Shown: positions 23,022 through 34,372 of the stretch, piece after piece
Layout: each line of letters starts with the position of its first letter
Numbering within the stretch: the first letter of the stretch is position 1
Origin: Saccharina japonica
Taxonomy: Eukaryota; Sar; Phaeophyceae; Laminariales; Laminariaceae
Direction: 5' to 3'
DNA length: 64,000 nucleotides
Assembly: GCA_008828725.1 (NCBI GenBank)
Contig: MEHQ01004134.1
Coordinates: forward strand, 771,588 to 835,587
Position numbers and translations under genes: made by a program
Notes under the pieces: generated by a model
Database searches by the model: none
What the model saw: the letters and a program-made list of their open reading frames with translations, nothing else
What the model was told of the DNA's origin: nothing

Positions 23022-25250
23022 CTTTTATACCAGATATGCCAGAGGCGGACGGCGGTGAGAAGCGGCAAGATGGACAGCAACAGAGCAGAAAATATACATT
23101 AACCGAAGCACGAGGTTAAATACTTCGTGAAATGTGTTTCAGGACGAACGCGGTAGCGCCAACATCGGCGGAAAAAACGCCGGGATTAATACCTTTTAGA
23201 TTTTGGCGTCTCTCCTCTGTTCCAAGGACTGCTCTGTTGCAGCAAAGAACAGAAAATGTTGTTCCCGTTCGTCATGCGCGTGGGAGACTCTGTCAGACAC
23301 AAGGGAAAGACAGCCGCCTCCTCTCCCCTTGAGGCGTACCTGGTAAAATACCTACTGGTATTGTGTTTTACGCTCCTGGTCTCGGGTTGTGCGTGGAGGG
23401 TCGCTTTCGCGTTCGTTTATCACAAGGACGCTATTATAGTGGCTCTTTCAAATAGGTACGATTACACAAATTTCCAAGTCGCAGCCACGAACCCGTCCTG
23501 GAGACGGGTAGTGTACTGTGGCCTGAAACACGTACGTGTGGCGAGGGCCTTTCGACTATTGGCTCGTTGCCACCAGTGCTGCCACAACTACGTGATACTG
23601 CTTTGTTTCTATCGATGCTAACCCTCAAGCGAGGCAACGTAAGGTTCCGAAACGCGAAAGTTGGAGACCAATACGCAGGTACCATCTACCGTAGTTTCTG
23701 CAGTGCCTGCGCAACCGTGGGAGGCGTTACATTAATCACCCCCCTATACAGCTCAGCACGGCGGGCAGTAAAACCTAAGCTTGTAGCTGTCCCATCCCGA
23801 GCACGCACCCGCCCTGAGTTAAGGCTAAGGTAACGGTAGTCATGGATGCTACCGACGAGGCCTTCGGGGAAGGCGTCGGTACGGTCTGGAAGACGTTCCG
23901 TCCTGCAGGAGGTATTTCCCCTACCCGAAGGTCTATACCTCTGAGTACAGGACATCGCAAGCAACCCGCGCTCGGCGAAGTGCCGCAAAGCGCCGACGGG
24001 GTTTGCCCAAGGCCCTGGGACATCGCGTGGTTCCAATGTGCTTCGCGGGGAGGATAGGGCGTAAGAACGCCCCGCGTCCGTGCGCACAAACGCCTTTCGG
24101 TTGGAGACAAAACCATGTGGACTAAGCGCACCAAGGACTGGTATAGCCTGGGTCCCAGAGCGTACAGTTGAGCGTGGCGCCTCGAACGTTGCTGCACTCG
24201 AGCAACAGCTTGCGGTCACATGTTATAAAACAGGAAGCCGGCATACTGCATCGTCGATGTCACGGCCGCGCAACTGAAATACTCGCAAAGGAAAAAACGG
24301 CCCCAAAAGCACAGTGGGCGGCTTCACACATTGCACTAGCGGCTCTCGCTTTGCGAGACGGCAAGGGTGTCGCAGTGGCCACTGGTATCGGGTCTGGCAG
24401 TGGCTTTGGCAGTGGCCTTGGCAGAGGTCGAGGCGGCGCCCGTGCTCGCCACGGGAACCATGTCCCTCCACCCTGCCAGAGAGCCAGTGCACTTTTGCCG
24501 GGCTTTAGCGACTGCCGCGGCAGCAGCAGCTCTCGGGTGCCCCGTTCCGCCATACCAGGTGCCGACACCCCTTTCGAGCACGAGGGTTGCCACAGCTTCG
24601 CCGCGGTGAGTCTCGAGGGTATTGCCGTTGGCGTTTGCCCCATCGAGGTTTCCTATGGCAGTAGGCGCGGAGCAGTAGACGCGGACCCCGCGAATCTCTG
24701 TTAACATAAGTAGTGTTGCCATTTTCGTATTGCTGTAAAGCAATATGTTCAAAACAAGCAGGCAAACAAATCAACAAAACAAGCAACTAAAATGTGTGCA
24801 AGACTTTTGGTACCTGGTACATACGATTACGAGTACACCACTTTACGCACGAAATGTAGTCATTTGAGCGTTCGGGGCGATTTCTCAGGTACACGAGGTA
24901 CACGGGAAGCTCAGAAAGTCGGCGCGTTCGTCAGGTGACACACCACCCAACCATCCAATGTGCGGGATCAAAACAACAGCCAACTCTTCTCCTGCGGTTA
25001 GCTTCCGAGGACTTGCATGCTAGGCATGGCGCCGGGGCGAAGAAGGGGTCCCCGTGTGTCGAAACGAGGGTAAACTTGGACCTCACCACCCTCCCCTTAC
25101 TCTGCAGTCTCCTTCACGCCACACTCACAACCAAACTTCCAACAGCGAGATCAGCTCATGGTCTAGAGCCACTGTATGACGCCGAACTCAGCACCCCTCC
25201 CCTCCCACAAAGCATACATATGAGCGCGGGCGGTGTCGCGAAAGTCTGCA
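23022..25250. other. upstream region of the hydrolase gene, open on both strands
   Basis: GC-rich sequence at 23686-24700 keeps long frames open on both strands (for example 177 codons minus at 23686-24219 and 178 codons plus at 24168-24704). Neither shows a motif I recognise. An additional 5' exon of the hydrolase could lie here. Confidence 0.3.
24336..24722 (-). CDS. possible small hypothetical protein
   Basis: From the ATG at 24722 the frame reads MATLLMLTEIRGVRVYCSAP and continues 128 codons, ending in an Ala/Ser/Thr-rich tail with STSAKATAKATA. I recognise no domain. It lies 1.3 kb upstream of, and on the same strand as, the hydrolase's first mapped exon, so it might be its 5' end, a separate gene or chance. 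The GC-rich, Ala-rich composition keeps other frames open too, which weakens the case. Confidence 0.2.
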   Translation of the reverse strand: MATLLMLTEIRGVRVYCSAPTAIGNLDGANANGNTLETHRGEAVATLVLERGVGTWYGGTGHPRAAAAAAVAKARQKCTGSLAGWRDMVPVASTGAASTSAKATAKATARPDTSGHCDTLAVSQSESR

Positions 25251-25254
25251 CGCT

Positions 25255-25765
25255 CAATCCCATGGTGGGAATGGAGGCTTCCGTGGGATGAACTCATTGT
25301 GGCACTTGCCATGGCTACGTCCACGTTTTGACTTTCTACGAAACGCCACTCAACAAACGATACACCCTGCCACACCAGCTCGTTTGGGGACGCGGATCGC
25401 GCGACCCCGCATGATATCCATAAGCCTACGAGATGATACGATTCGGTGGTACCGCAGAGAGTTGTCGATTGCGTCGACTTCTCGACAATGCTTTGATTTC
25501 TGGAGGCTGGAGAGGGCCAAAAAATGGCTCGTCGAACTCGATTCTAGGCGATTGCCAAAATATTTCACGCTGACCACCAGAAAAAACACAAAACGCTCAC
25601 AGCAGTCGTGCATAAGGGCGCTGATCACTCTCGTTGTTTCCACTGCTGCCGTGGTGCCGTAGGGCACCATTACCAGAGATCACCTTCTCGGCTCAACTAT
25701 CACATCTTGTGATTTCCTTGCAAACAGTGCGATTTTGAGCTGAAATTCAGCAAACATTCAAATAA
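25255..25765 (+). mobile_element. degenerate transposon-like repeat, copy 2
   Basis: It pairs with 12165-12650. It preserves WRLERAKKWLVELDSRRLP and, in another frame, HSRCFHCCRGAVG and CKQCDFELKFSKH. The Cys spacing suggests a zinc-binding tail like those of some DNA transposases. Internal stops and frame changes show that it is dead. Confidence 0.45.
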
Positions 25766-26368
25766 GCAGGCGTATCATTGGTCCCGGCCTCTGACATGTT
25801 TTGTTTTGTTTGTTTGTTTTGTGTTGTAAGAAGCAAGATTGTGTCGTGAAAGGGAAAACATGGGGACGGGGAGGAAAATAAACACCCCCCCCTGCAACAC
25901 CAACAACTGTTGTTAATTGCTTGCTCGGGAAAGCGTCGCGAGAACAACAGCAGTAGCAGCAGCAGCAGCAGTGACGGGGTAAGACGAATTTGGAAACAAG
26001 CGCAAGCGCACGCGCCGCGCCTACTTGCGTCCGTGTTACAGTACATGTGGCTAATCCTTGATGCTTACTACAGCAGGCTGATCAGCTGGGGGGTGTATCC
26101 TCCCTCCAACGGCCTCCGGACTCAAACGAAACCCCGCCACAACGCGAAACACCGTAACACCTTGAGTTTGCATCAGACGAATATGTTTGTCGAGTTTGAA
26201 CCTTGCGAAAAACGGAAAAATCTGATAATATCTGTTTTTCGATTTCGCCTCCAGTAATTTAATTGTCCACCTAAAACTCCCCCGAGTGAAATTCGTCATT
26301 TCCGTTTGCGTGTTGACGTTTAAACTCATTCAAACAGTATTTAATCTGGAATGTTTAATATCTAGATT
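25766..26368. other. unassigned stretch with an AGC microsatellite
   Basis: A (CAG)n tract lies near 25945-25972. The rest shows no exon or shared repeat. Confidence 0.4.
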
Positions 26369-27058
26369 CGCCGCCACTCTGGAGGCGGCGAAATTACGGA
26401 AAGCATAAATTTGAAGTTTCATGCCAAATAGATACACAAATACACAGCACAGCACAGCACAGCACAGCACAGCAGCACGGTGCCTCGCCAGCAGCACAAG
26501 CCCTCCCTACGCCGACACGCGAGACACCAGCCGCTGCGAGTCCTGATCGTCAGCATGACTACGGCCCACAATGGAAGGAGCTCCAGCAGCAAGAGCACCC
26601 ACTTAAAGACGAAAGCTGCGAGTGGGCCTGCTTCCCGTGTTTCGAATAGGAAGGCTTCGCAGCAACGCGAGGACGGGGGCAGAGAGGATGCTATTCGAGG
26701 CGGGCCAGTCCCAGTCACACGGACACGAACCTCACTGAGAAGTTTTCCGTGAGGTTCGCATACAGGCTCGCCTCGAGTCGTATCCTCTGTCGTATCCTCT
26801 GTGCCCCCTGTCCCCGCGTTGCTGCGAAGCCTTCCTCTTCGAAACACGCTCTTGCTGCTGGAGCTCTCACCACTGCGAGTCTTGGGTCATGTTGACGATC
26901 AAGACTCGTGGCGGCTGGTGTATTACGTGTCGGCGTGGAGAGGGCTTGTGCTGTGGTCGAGGGCAGTGTGCTGCTTTAGTGTTTTATGTGTGTGTCTGTG
27001 TATTTGGCTGAAACATCAAATATATATCCAAAAACCTCGCCCCCTCCAGGGCGGCGAG
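26369..27058. mobile_element. long inverted-repeat (foldback-type) element
   Basis: The left half (26369 to about 26735) and right half (about 26745-27058) are imperfect reverse complements. Matching landmarks include CCTCCAGAGTGGCGGCG against CCTCCAGGGCGGCGAG at the tips, GGCTGGTGT next to GTGTCGGCGT, TGTTGACGATCAAGACTCG against its left counterpart, CGTTGCTGCGAAGCCTTCCT and CTTGCTGCTGGAGCTC. The left arm has roughly 70 bp the right lacks. The centre (26724-26759) is itself a small hairpin, CGAACCTCAC...GTGAGGTTCG. No transposase frame is present. An AGCAC pentamer array sits at 26440-26475. Confidence 0.8.
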
Positions 27059-27775
27059 TGTATTGATAGAAATACAAGATTCCGAAAAGCTATTCTGAAC
27101 GTCCACATATCCGCATACACGCTATATAACATTATGTTAGACACCCCTCGGCATTTCAGTCACATCCTAACATAGTGTTACATCACACGACCAGCTCCGA
27201 AGGCAACTTTGTTAACTTGCATTAAGTGTTACGTTATCTGACCCTAAGGGAGAACAAGGGAGGCTCCAATAACGTCGATTAACATGACGTTAGTGTCATG
27301 GGCAGCACGATAATCACTACTAACGTTATATGCAAAAGCGTTATGATATGCCTAACACCACCTTGAACCCTAAAACAAGTAATGCATAAAGCCTCGTATA
27401 TCATAACATTGTGTTATTCATAGCAAGTTATTAACCGAATCGGCGGATCGTGATCTGTGCATGTTTGGTTGATCATGTATGTATATACGAGCCTGTGTTA
27501 CGATGTTTGTACACGTACCGACCACGGCGTAACACTGGCTGTGTTAACGTGCCAGAGCCAGATCGAGAAGTAACATACTACCTGGTACAGCAGTAGGTAT
27601 ATAATAGTGGTAAGTTATAACGGTCACGGATATGCATTCAACCCTATTTTACGACGTTATTACGCGATTTCTCCCTCACTGCTAATATTATCTTAAAACG
27701 TTGCCAAGCGGCTGTGTTAGGCCCGATAACGTACGACAGATGTAAGTATTATCCGAGTGTCACGTTATCGGATCT
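27059..27775. other. unassigned AT-rich stretch
   Basis: Many short AACGTTA/TAACGTT-like words recur (for example near 27230, 27290 and 27325), but I could not define a unit. TACCTGGTA lies at 27579. Confidence 0.35.
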
Positions 27776-28480
27776 GTGGAAACATTCGTGCTCATAGCGA
27801 GCGGTACTGAAATGCCACGGCGGGCAATTTTTTTCTTTGAAATCCAATCTCGCGTTTCCATTGTCATCGGCCTAAAACGGTTGTTGTTGATACAGAGCAC
27901 TCAACACTTTTACTGTACGTGTACGAGTAGCACTCTGAATCCCCACATCCCGAAGCCCAACATCAAAACGTACCCGATTCTATTCTCGCACACACCTGGC
28001 GTATGCCTGGTAAATCAATATATGGCACTCTGTAGAGCGGTTTCACACCGCAGCGGTAAGCTGCGACAGAACATTGCAGCTGACAGAGAAGAAGCATACG
28101 AGTACGATCATAAACGCGACTCTCAAACGCACTATGCAGCAGAACACCTTTCGACCCCAGCCGAACCCCTTCTTGAGCAGCTACAAGCAGCGCCTATTAC
28201 TTGCCTGAGGGAGATTAGTGAGGAGCGTTGGCGCGCGAGGCTCGCTGGTCTCCGCCATGTTGACGAGGCTTACCGAGGGCTACGAAGACAGCAGCAGTAC
28301 TCTTGTTGTAGTTACGAGTTACGAGAGCTGCACACGCGGCGGGATACAAGAACGTGGGAAAACAGACAGCAGTATTCAAGGAGTCAGGGGTGGACGCACT
28401 TGGCAGTGGACACGCGGCTATGCGGGGTGGTGATCCAACAAAGGCCTCAAGTATTGCACGAGGGAAGGAAAATAATGTAG
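27776..28480 (+). CDS. possible hypothetical protein (234 codons)
   Basis: An uninterrupted frame starts at METFVLIASGTEMP. Its first 80 residues are mixed and hydrophobic; the remainder is charged (SEERWRARLAGLRHVDEAY). No motif, repeat or splice signal supports it, and a frame of this length is near what chance allows in a window this size. It is kept as an unconfirmed candidate. Confidence 0.2.
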   Translation: METFVLIASGTEMPRRAIFFFEIQSRVSIVIGLKRLLLIQSTQHFYCTCTSSTLNPHIPKPNIKTYPILFSHTPGVCLVNQYMALCRAVSHRSGKLRQNIAADREEAYEYDHKRDSQTHYAAEHLSTPAEPLLEQLQAAPITCLREISEERWRARLAGLRHVDEAYRGLRRQQQYSCCSYELRELHTRRDTRTWENRQQYSRSQGWTHLAVDTRLCGVVIQQRPQVLHEGRKIM

Positions 28481-29746
28481 TGTCAGTACCTTGCGGAGGG
28501 CGGAGTGTCGAGATGCAGCCGGCGGTCTCTCATCCGTTTCGACGTTCGAGCATCGGGAGTTCCAAACAAAAATACTTGCGTGCATGCACTAGGGGACCAG
28601 GGGTGCGGAAGCGGCGCAAAGGGTCCCGCTTCGTCAAAAGGCGGAGCAATGCCGCATGGCGGGCGGAGGGCGGAGGCGCGTGGTCGGGTGTAGGCTTGGC
28701 GCGGGTGACCGGTATACCTGTGAGCATGTCCATTGGCCTTGCCTGCTTACATCACAGCAACAGCTACACCCAAGTCCTGCTTGGTTGAGGTTCGAGCACC
28801 GAGCTCAAGATCATGAACTATCTCATCAGCATTTTTTTATTTTTTTACATACTGCTACTGCCATTGTTGCATGCAAGTCGAGGCTCGAGGCCCTGTGACA
28901 CAGCAGAAAGCAGGGGCACCCGCTTGTCATTAGAGCCTACAACACGTGCACCCCCGGCACCCTGGATGTGAAGGGAAAGGGCGGGTATGGGCACGATTAG
29001 TACGTACCGGCGAAGGGCCAACAACGCAACTGTGACCGCATTGGCCTGCAGAGGACCAAGGAGACCGGGTAGAATGGCGGCGGGGTATATACAATTTTGG
29101 AGTTTTCTGCTGCAGCCAGCAGGCAGCGGCAGCCACAGGCAAGGACTGCATGGTGCTAGTCTGCAGAAAATACGTCAGTATCCGTATGTCTGCTTACACC
29201 TATCAATTCGTTGACGGCTTACTTCTGTGCCATTCGAGTTGACGCGTGAATGCGAGGCAGTTGACGTCGCAGTTGTGCATTTTCCAACGGATTCCGATAC
29301 CGGCCTACCTGTATCATAGCTCTGAAAGGTGCTTTTTGGCAGGAGTTGGAGAAGTTAGTTGAACAAGATCCCAACAAAAGAGTGCTTATTCGTACTGCTG
29401 ATGGATGCAAAAAACACGCGGACGGGTAGTATATAAGGGCGGCGATGTGGTGGCGGTAGAAGAGAGCTTGGAGCATACTGACGTGATGTTCTCAATGGGA
29501 ATGGTGAGCGACTTGTATCATTCGCTACAAACTGCAAGCTCGCTCCCACCTGCGCCTACGAACAGCCACGGTTTTCAGCACGCGCCAGAAAGGCGTACGC
29601 ACAACGGCACCTACCGCCATAATTACCCTGTGAGGATTGACGGTATTACAACCTGCCAAGCCCATCGACGTACAGTAGAGTGCATGTTAAGGAAGCAGTG
29701 CCGAAGTAGTGCGCGGAGTACACTTCATGTTTTTTGTTATAGATTC
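28481..29746. other. unassigned stretch
   Basis: Short frames occur on both strands, but no motif, shared repeat or splice pairing was recognised. Confidence 0.35.
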
Positions 29747-30045
29747 TTAGCGGTAGATATACTTTAAAAAAAATAAAACAACAACTGTGAGCTCGAGGAT
29801 TTCGTCGAAGCTCATCTTTGCCTCGTAGCTGAGTGTAATACTTCGATCGCGCATACTTACGGATTTTAAATGTCATCATTTGGGGTGTACATCCCGTATG
29901 AGGGGGACACAATCTCAGGCTGTCGAATTCAGGAAGTGTGCGTCTATTTGTGAGGGGAGGAAAAAATAAAATGAAAAATTAAACAGTCTGAAATAAACAT
30001 ATCAGGTATACTATAGTGTTCCGACGAGTTGACGTGATAGAGTGG
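29747..30045 (-). repeat. promoter plus micro-ORF cassette, copy 2
   Basis: On the minus strand the ATG at 29815 opens MSFDEILELTVVVLFFLKYI and stops at 29747 (22 codons). The segment from GAGGATTTCGTCGAAGCTC out to about 30045 (AAATAAACATATCAGGTATACTATAGTGTTCC) closely matches copy 1 at 11589-11890. The TATA-like box seen in the other copies is weakened here (ACATTTAAAA). Confidence 0.6.
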
Positions 30046-31004
30046 GTCTACTATTACTGTAGTAGCATAAGTCACCTGTTGTCGTTATAGCTACCAGCAC
30101 AACAGTAGACGCGCCACAAAAATCACGGAAAATAGGTCATGTCACAAAACAAATAGACCGAATCCGCCAGGAAATATCCGTGATTGTTGATCACCCCGGT
30201 AGTGATCGAGAGTTACAGGTCACCATGAACGGGGACGAAGGTACATATACATTGATATTAATATGCCCTTCGATATGTCTATCTGCTGGGAGTACAGTAG
30301 TTATACTGTAGTTACTGCAGATTTCCCTTTCAAAGTCCGTAAGTGTAGCCGGAATATAGAACGTTGCGGTTGAAGTAAGTGTACCGCATCTGCCATAACT
30401 GGACAGTTGCATAACGGAAAGAAAAACCACCCGCAGGGTGTTCAGCAGCTGCTGGAGTCTAGGGCACGCAGCGACAGGCTGTATGTAGCTGTACGAGGCC
30501 ACCAAGACGAGAAGGGCTAGAATGTTTGTGCACCACCACGTTCACTCTTCACACCCACATCTGAACTCGTCACCGTTCATCGTACCATAAACTCTTCTTC
30601 GACCAATGAGCGCCTATTTCGAGGGATCCAAAATATTACACACAATTACCAGTGCTGCCCGGGGCCGTCTCACGACGATTCTGCAGTAGCCTCTGAAAAG
30701 TTTCATCGGTCAGCCGTTTAAGCGTGCACTGCTGTGCACTCGTCATATTCGGACAGGTTATGAGTCCCGTTAGCGAGCAACGCAGCGCACAAATACAACC
30801 CCTTCGGTGGATGTACAGACAAGCGATCACAGTGGAATACCATCAGACAAGCTTGGAATTCAACCTGAGTCAAGTCAACTGACATTTCGACTACGGATAC
30901 CTAGCCCAAGACCGATGGCACAACGTCTGCCTAGGCTATTCGCAGAACTTGCAGACATTATCAGGAGGGGAGACATTACTGCTATGATAAAAATTAGCCC
31001 GACA
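30046..31004. other. unassigned stretch
   Basis: No exon, shared repeat or RNA gene was recognised. Confidence 0.35.
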
Positions 31005-31520
31005 CACACGCCGGAACGCTTCAGGGGGTCCAGGGATACGATCAAGCTGAACGAGAAGAAGCCCGATGAGACAAGTCGGCACGCTTCAGGCGATCCGACC
31101 ACACGACCGAGCTGAACAAGAAAAGGCAGCCCGAGGAGCATTTTTTCCTTAGACCCGCAGATACGGTCGAGCTGAACAAGAACAAGCCCGGCGATCGGCA
31201 CGCTCCAGGCGGCCCGGGAATTCGATCGAGCTAAGCGACTTAAATCCCTAGCAGACGGGCCGGCACGTTTCAGGCGGTCTGCTGATACGATCGAGCTGAA
31301 CGATAAACACGTGGGCTAGACAGGTCAGCATGCTTCAGGCGGTCTACGGATACGATCTAGCCGAACGAGAAGAAGAGGCCCGACGAGACACGTCGGCGTA
31401 CGTCAGGCGGTCTGTGGACAGGGCCGAGATAACCAGAAGACACGTCCCGACAAAACAGATAGGCAATCCCCAGAGGGTTTGTAGATACGACCGAGTTGTG
31501 ACGAGAATAAGCTAGACAAT
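31005..31520 (+). repeat. degenerate minisatellite, unit about 60-65 bp, about eight copies
   Basis: Each unit contains ATACGATCGAGCTGAACGAG, then a CCCGACGAGACA-like block, then CGGCACGCTTCAGGCGGTC. Unit starts are visible near 31036, 31101 and 31161, with further ones up to about 31485. It reads partly open but is broken by stops, so it is probably not coding. Confidence 0.75.
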
Positions 31521-31627
31521 ATGTGCCGGCACATGCGAATCATCTACAGTATGCCCCACAGGCAAGAGGAACCCGGAAACGCCGTGACGCCGGCAAAAAC
31601 AAAACACATTACCAGGTATAACTACTA

Positions 31628-31654
31628 CTTCTACTACTACTACTACTACTACTA

Positions 31655-31704
<50 letters not shown>

Positions 31705-31767
31705 ACTACTACTACCACTGTACTACTACGGCTGCTTCTACTACTGCTACTACTGCTACTACTACTG

Positions 31768-31839
<72 letters not shown>

Positions 31840-31850
31840 CTATTCTCTAC
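31628..31850. repeat. compound trinucleotide microsatellite (CTA)n(CTG)n(CTA)n
   Basis: ACTACTACT runs flank a pure CTG/TGC tract at about 31656-31702. It is followed at 31877-31908 by a CCACTA hexamer array. Confidence 0.95.
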
Positions 31851-32770
31851 TACTGATGTTGTACTACTATGTACCACCACCACTACCACTACCACTACCA
31901 CTACCACCATGAACAAGAAAATCTACTGTACACAACCCTTTTCGCCTCATACTGTTTGTTGAAGCAAGCCCTTTCGACTAACCCACTCATTGTGCGATCG
32001 CCTGGGGATCGCTTTCACTGGTAATTGACTTGCGTCAGCGCAGAAAACTTGTACCTTACGGCTGCTGCTGTACATACAGCCGTCAGTTTTTGCAGTAGAG
32101 CTTGCCACTTATTCAATGCTACAATGGTTGAGGTACACTAAGCACGAGACGAGGGCACTAACGCTAACCAATGGTTGATTGACTTGGTCTGATTGGCTTA
32201 GGGTGCGAGTTATAGGGCTCGGGTTCGGGTTCGGGTTAGTTTCTACGTCATGAGCTACCTGCTACCCAGGTGTATACGTATGCACGGGTTACTACGTATC
32301 TACGCACGGTGAGTGAGTGTGCTCTTTATCCAACATCTCTGGCATCCGCTATTTCTAGAAAAGGCAGCCAGTATTGATATTGATAAAATAGTATATTGGT
32401 GTATATGTACGTATATAAACGCTGCTTCACAATTTTCTTGTTTGAAGTGTACGATGTACTTCAGTTATAATACGTACTTCGTACGAACTGTTTTGCGTGT
32501 GGTTGGGTTTTCGGGAGGTGTTCTTCCACTCAGCGTTATTGTAGACTGTTTGTCCTGTGACCACCGGCTACAGTTTTGGCGATGAGAACACCAACAGTAG
32601 TACAGCTTGCATACATACACAGTACCATACGATACATGAACACAACGAGGCACTGCTGCTGTAGTAGTCTGAGATCACACATCTAAACCTATCCCGCGAA
32701 TCGCACTGTTAATATTAACAATCCCGGACGAGCAGAGACAAACTAAGAAAAGCTGATATTTTGCTACCTT
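31851..32770. other. unassigned stretch with a GGGTTC tract
   Basis: GGGTTCGGGTTCGGGTT lies near 32218-32236, resembling the CGAACCC tract at 41996-42020. No gene was recognised. Confidence 0.4.
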
Positions 32771-33118
32771 GTGCATACGTACGACCTCTCTACAGAGAAG
32801 GCCGTGGTTCGCGCACACGGCGTGCGTTTATCCGAAATTAATTTGCGTATGATGGGATGGATAGGGCGCCTCGAGGAGGGCCTCAAGGCGTTCGGCATCA
32901 GGCCGGAAGTGTGCCGCGAGGCAGCACAGAAGGCCGTTCGGTGGTTTCGAGTGATCGAGGATCGGGCGGAGTTTTTAATGCGGAAATGGCATGACGCGGA
33001 GAGGAGTGATGCAGCAAAGCGTACGTCGGCTGCCAATGCAAGTGCGACACGGACCGGTGACACCAATGCGCCCACGAAGGGGCCTGCGCGGGGGCACGAC
33101 GGGGCGAGGGGGGGGTGA
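32771..33118 (+). CDS. hypothetical protein, 115 residues
   Basis: The frame begins MHTYDLSTEKAVVRAHGVRL and continues INLRMMGWIGRLEEGLKAFG, then REAAQKAVRWFRVIEDRAEF, a regular amphipathic-helix pattern, before an Ala/Thr/Gly-rich low-complexity tail (about residues 80-115). Composition is GC-rich relative to its surroundings, as in the confirmed exons. I recognise no family. It could be a whole small gene or one exon. A minus-strand frame overlaps, but with less protein-like composition. Confidence 0.35.
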   Translation: MHTYDLSTEKAVVRAHGVRLSEINLRMMGWIGRLEEGLKAFGIRPEVCREAAQKAVRWFRVIEDRAEFLMRKWHDAERSDAAKRTSAANASATRTGDTNAPTKGPARGHDGARGG

Positions 33119-33868
33119 CAGGCGCGTGGGAGGGGAGGAGGGGGTGAGGGCGGGATTGCCCAAACCCCTGACGACTGGGTATGGTCGTCATCGTCATGAT
33201 GCGTGTCTGTCCAGTACCGAAGTAGCTAGCGTAGGGATGTCCGCGTACTCGCCTTTCGTATGCCTCCCTTGCCTGTTACTGTTTTGTTTTTTCGCTTTTT
33301 CGCTTCACCCTTTTTCCTGTTTCTCTTTTCCCTTCTCGCCTTTTGTTTTTATCTCTTTTTCGTTTTATTTCTCTCTCTCTTGTTTCTGCTTCGTATATAC
33401 AGTGGGGGGGGCTATATAAGGCGGTATAGTGTACCGAGGTTTTTGACCGCCCTATCTCAAAAGACCGCCCTATTCGAGATAGGGCGGTTGACCGCCCTAT
33501 TGGGCTTTTGGTATATCCCAATAAGGCGGTAACCGCCCTATTGAGTGCATACATCCTTTTAAGGTACAACACAGAGAGCCTCTGACCCAGAAGATGACCC
33601 AGAGGGCCTCACGAAGAGGGATACCATACGTGTGCTCGGAAAAGGGAGGTACAGCGGTGCAGCAGTACCAGTGCTGAACCCAGTAAATATGTGTGGTGTC
33701 AAATACACACCAAAGCACAGCAGAGCAGACGGGTGCACACACACTTTGCATGTTGAGAAGTATAATATGAATTGAGCTGCGGGCGTCAGAGCCCGCCGAA
33801 GACACACTCCACCCAGAGAAAATATATACTGCCGTACTGCTGTTGTACGGAGAGGACTCTTTGCTTTG

Positions 33869-34297
33869 CTACACATTCACAACAGAGCTCCAACCTATTC
33901 TACGGCACCATACTACTGTCTGACTACTGTACTGCACTACAGTCCTCGCGCTGTGCCCCTCCCCCTGGCCTTGTTGAGGCCTACAAAATTGCCTCATGTC
34001 TGCCTGCTGCACTGGCTTAGAGGCATGCGCTTTGATGAACGACATCCTGGCCTTCTGCAGATGGAAGAAGGCATCACCATTGCCGCACGCCTCCGCTGCG
34101 CTCTCCAGAGAAACGAAGTGCGGCGAAAGTTCCACGTAGGACGGGGGGGCACCGCCCCCGTGCCCCGTCGTATCCTCATCGCTGTCTTCGATCTCTTCAG
34201 TATTCACCTCGTTGACGTGAGTGCCTTTCAACGCTTCCGTCATCTCGTCTACCGCATCGAGTTGCATAGCCTCTATGGCATCCGTCTGGTCCTCCAC
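33869..34297 (-). pseudogene. pogo/Tigger-like transposase C-terminal remnant
   Basis: The frame reads MEDQTDAIEAMQLDAVDEMT, then an acidic EEIEDSDEDTT stretch and LSPHFVSLESAAEACGNGD, then FFHLQKARMSFIKAHASKPV. The last block has the look of the tail after the DDE domain in pogo-type transposases. No DNA-binding CENP-B-like domain and no DDE core are present in the element. The assignment rests on position inside pogo-like ends plus the general pattern of the tail. Confidence 0.5.
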
Positions 34298-34321
34298 TGT
34301 GGTGTAGAAAGCACCCCCGCT

Positions 34322-34372
34322 GGACTAAGAAATCCAGCCTGGACCAGATTTTCTGTTTCTTATTAGTTGTAT
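34322..34372. mobile_element. MITE family A fragment inside the pogo-like element
   Basis: AAGAAATCCAGCCTGGACCA followed by TTTCTGTTTCTTATTAG matches one end of family A. It is nested in the 33398-34633 element. Confidence 0.5.

Noticed and set aside
23686-24704. Long overlapping frames on both strands
   Set aside because: GC-rich, stop-poor sequence opens several frames at once; no domain was recognised, so only the Met-initiated minus frame at 24336-24722 was kept as a weak candidate.
31512-31916. Ser-, Tyr- or Thr-homopolymer frames
   Set aside because: These are translations of the trinucleotide microsatellite; the same applies to 44894-45260 and 62436-62905.
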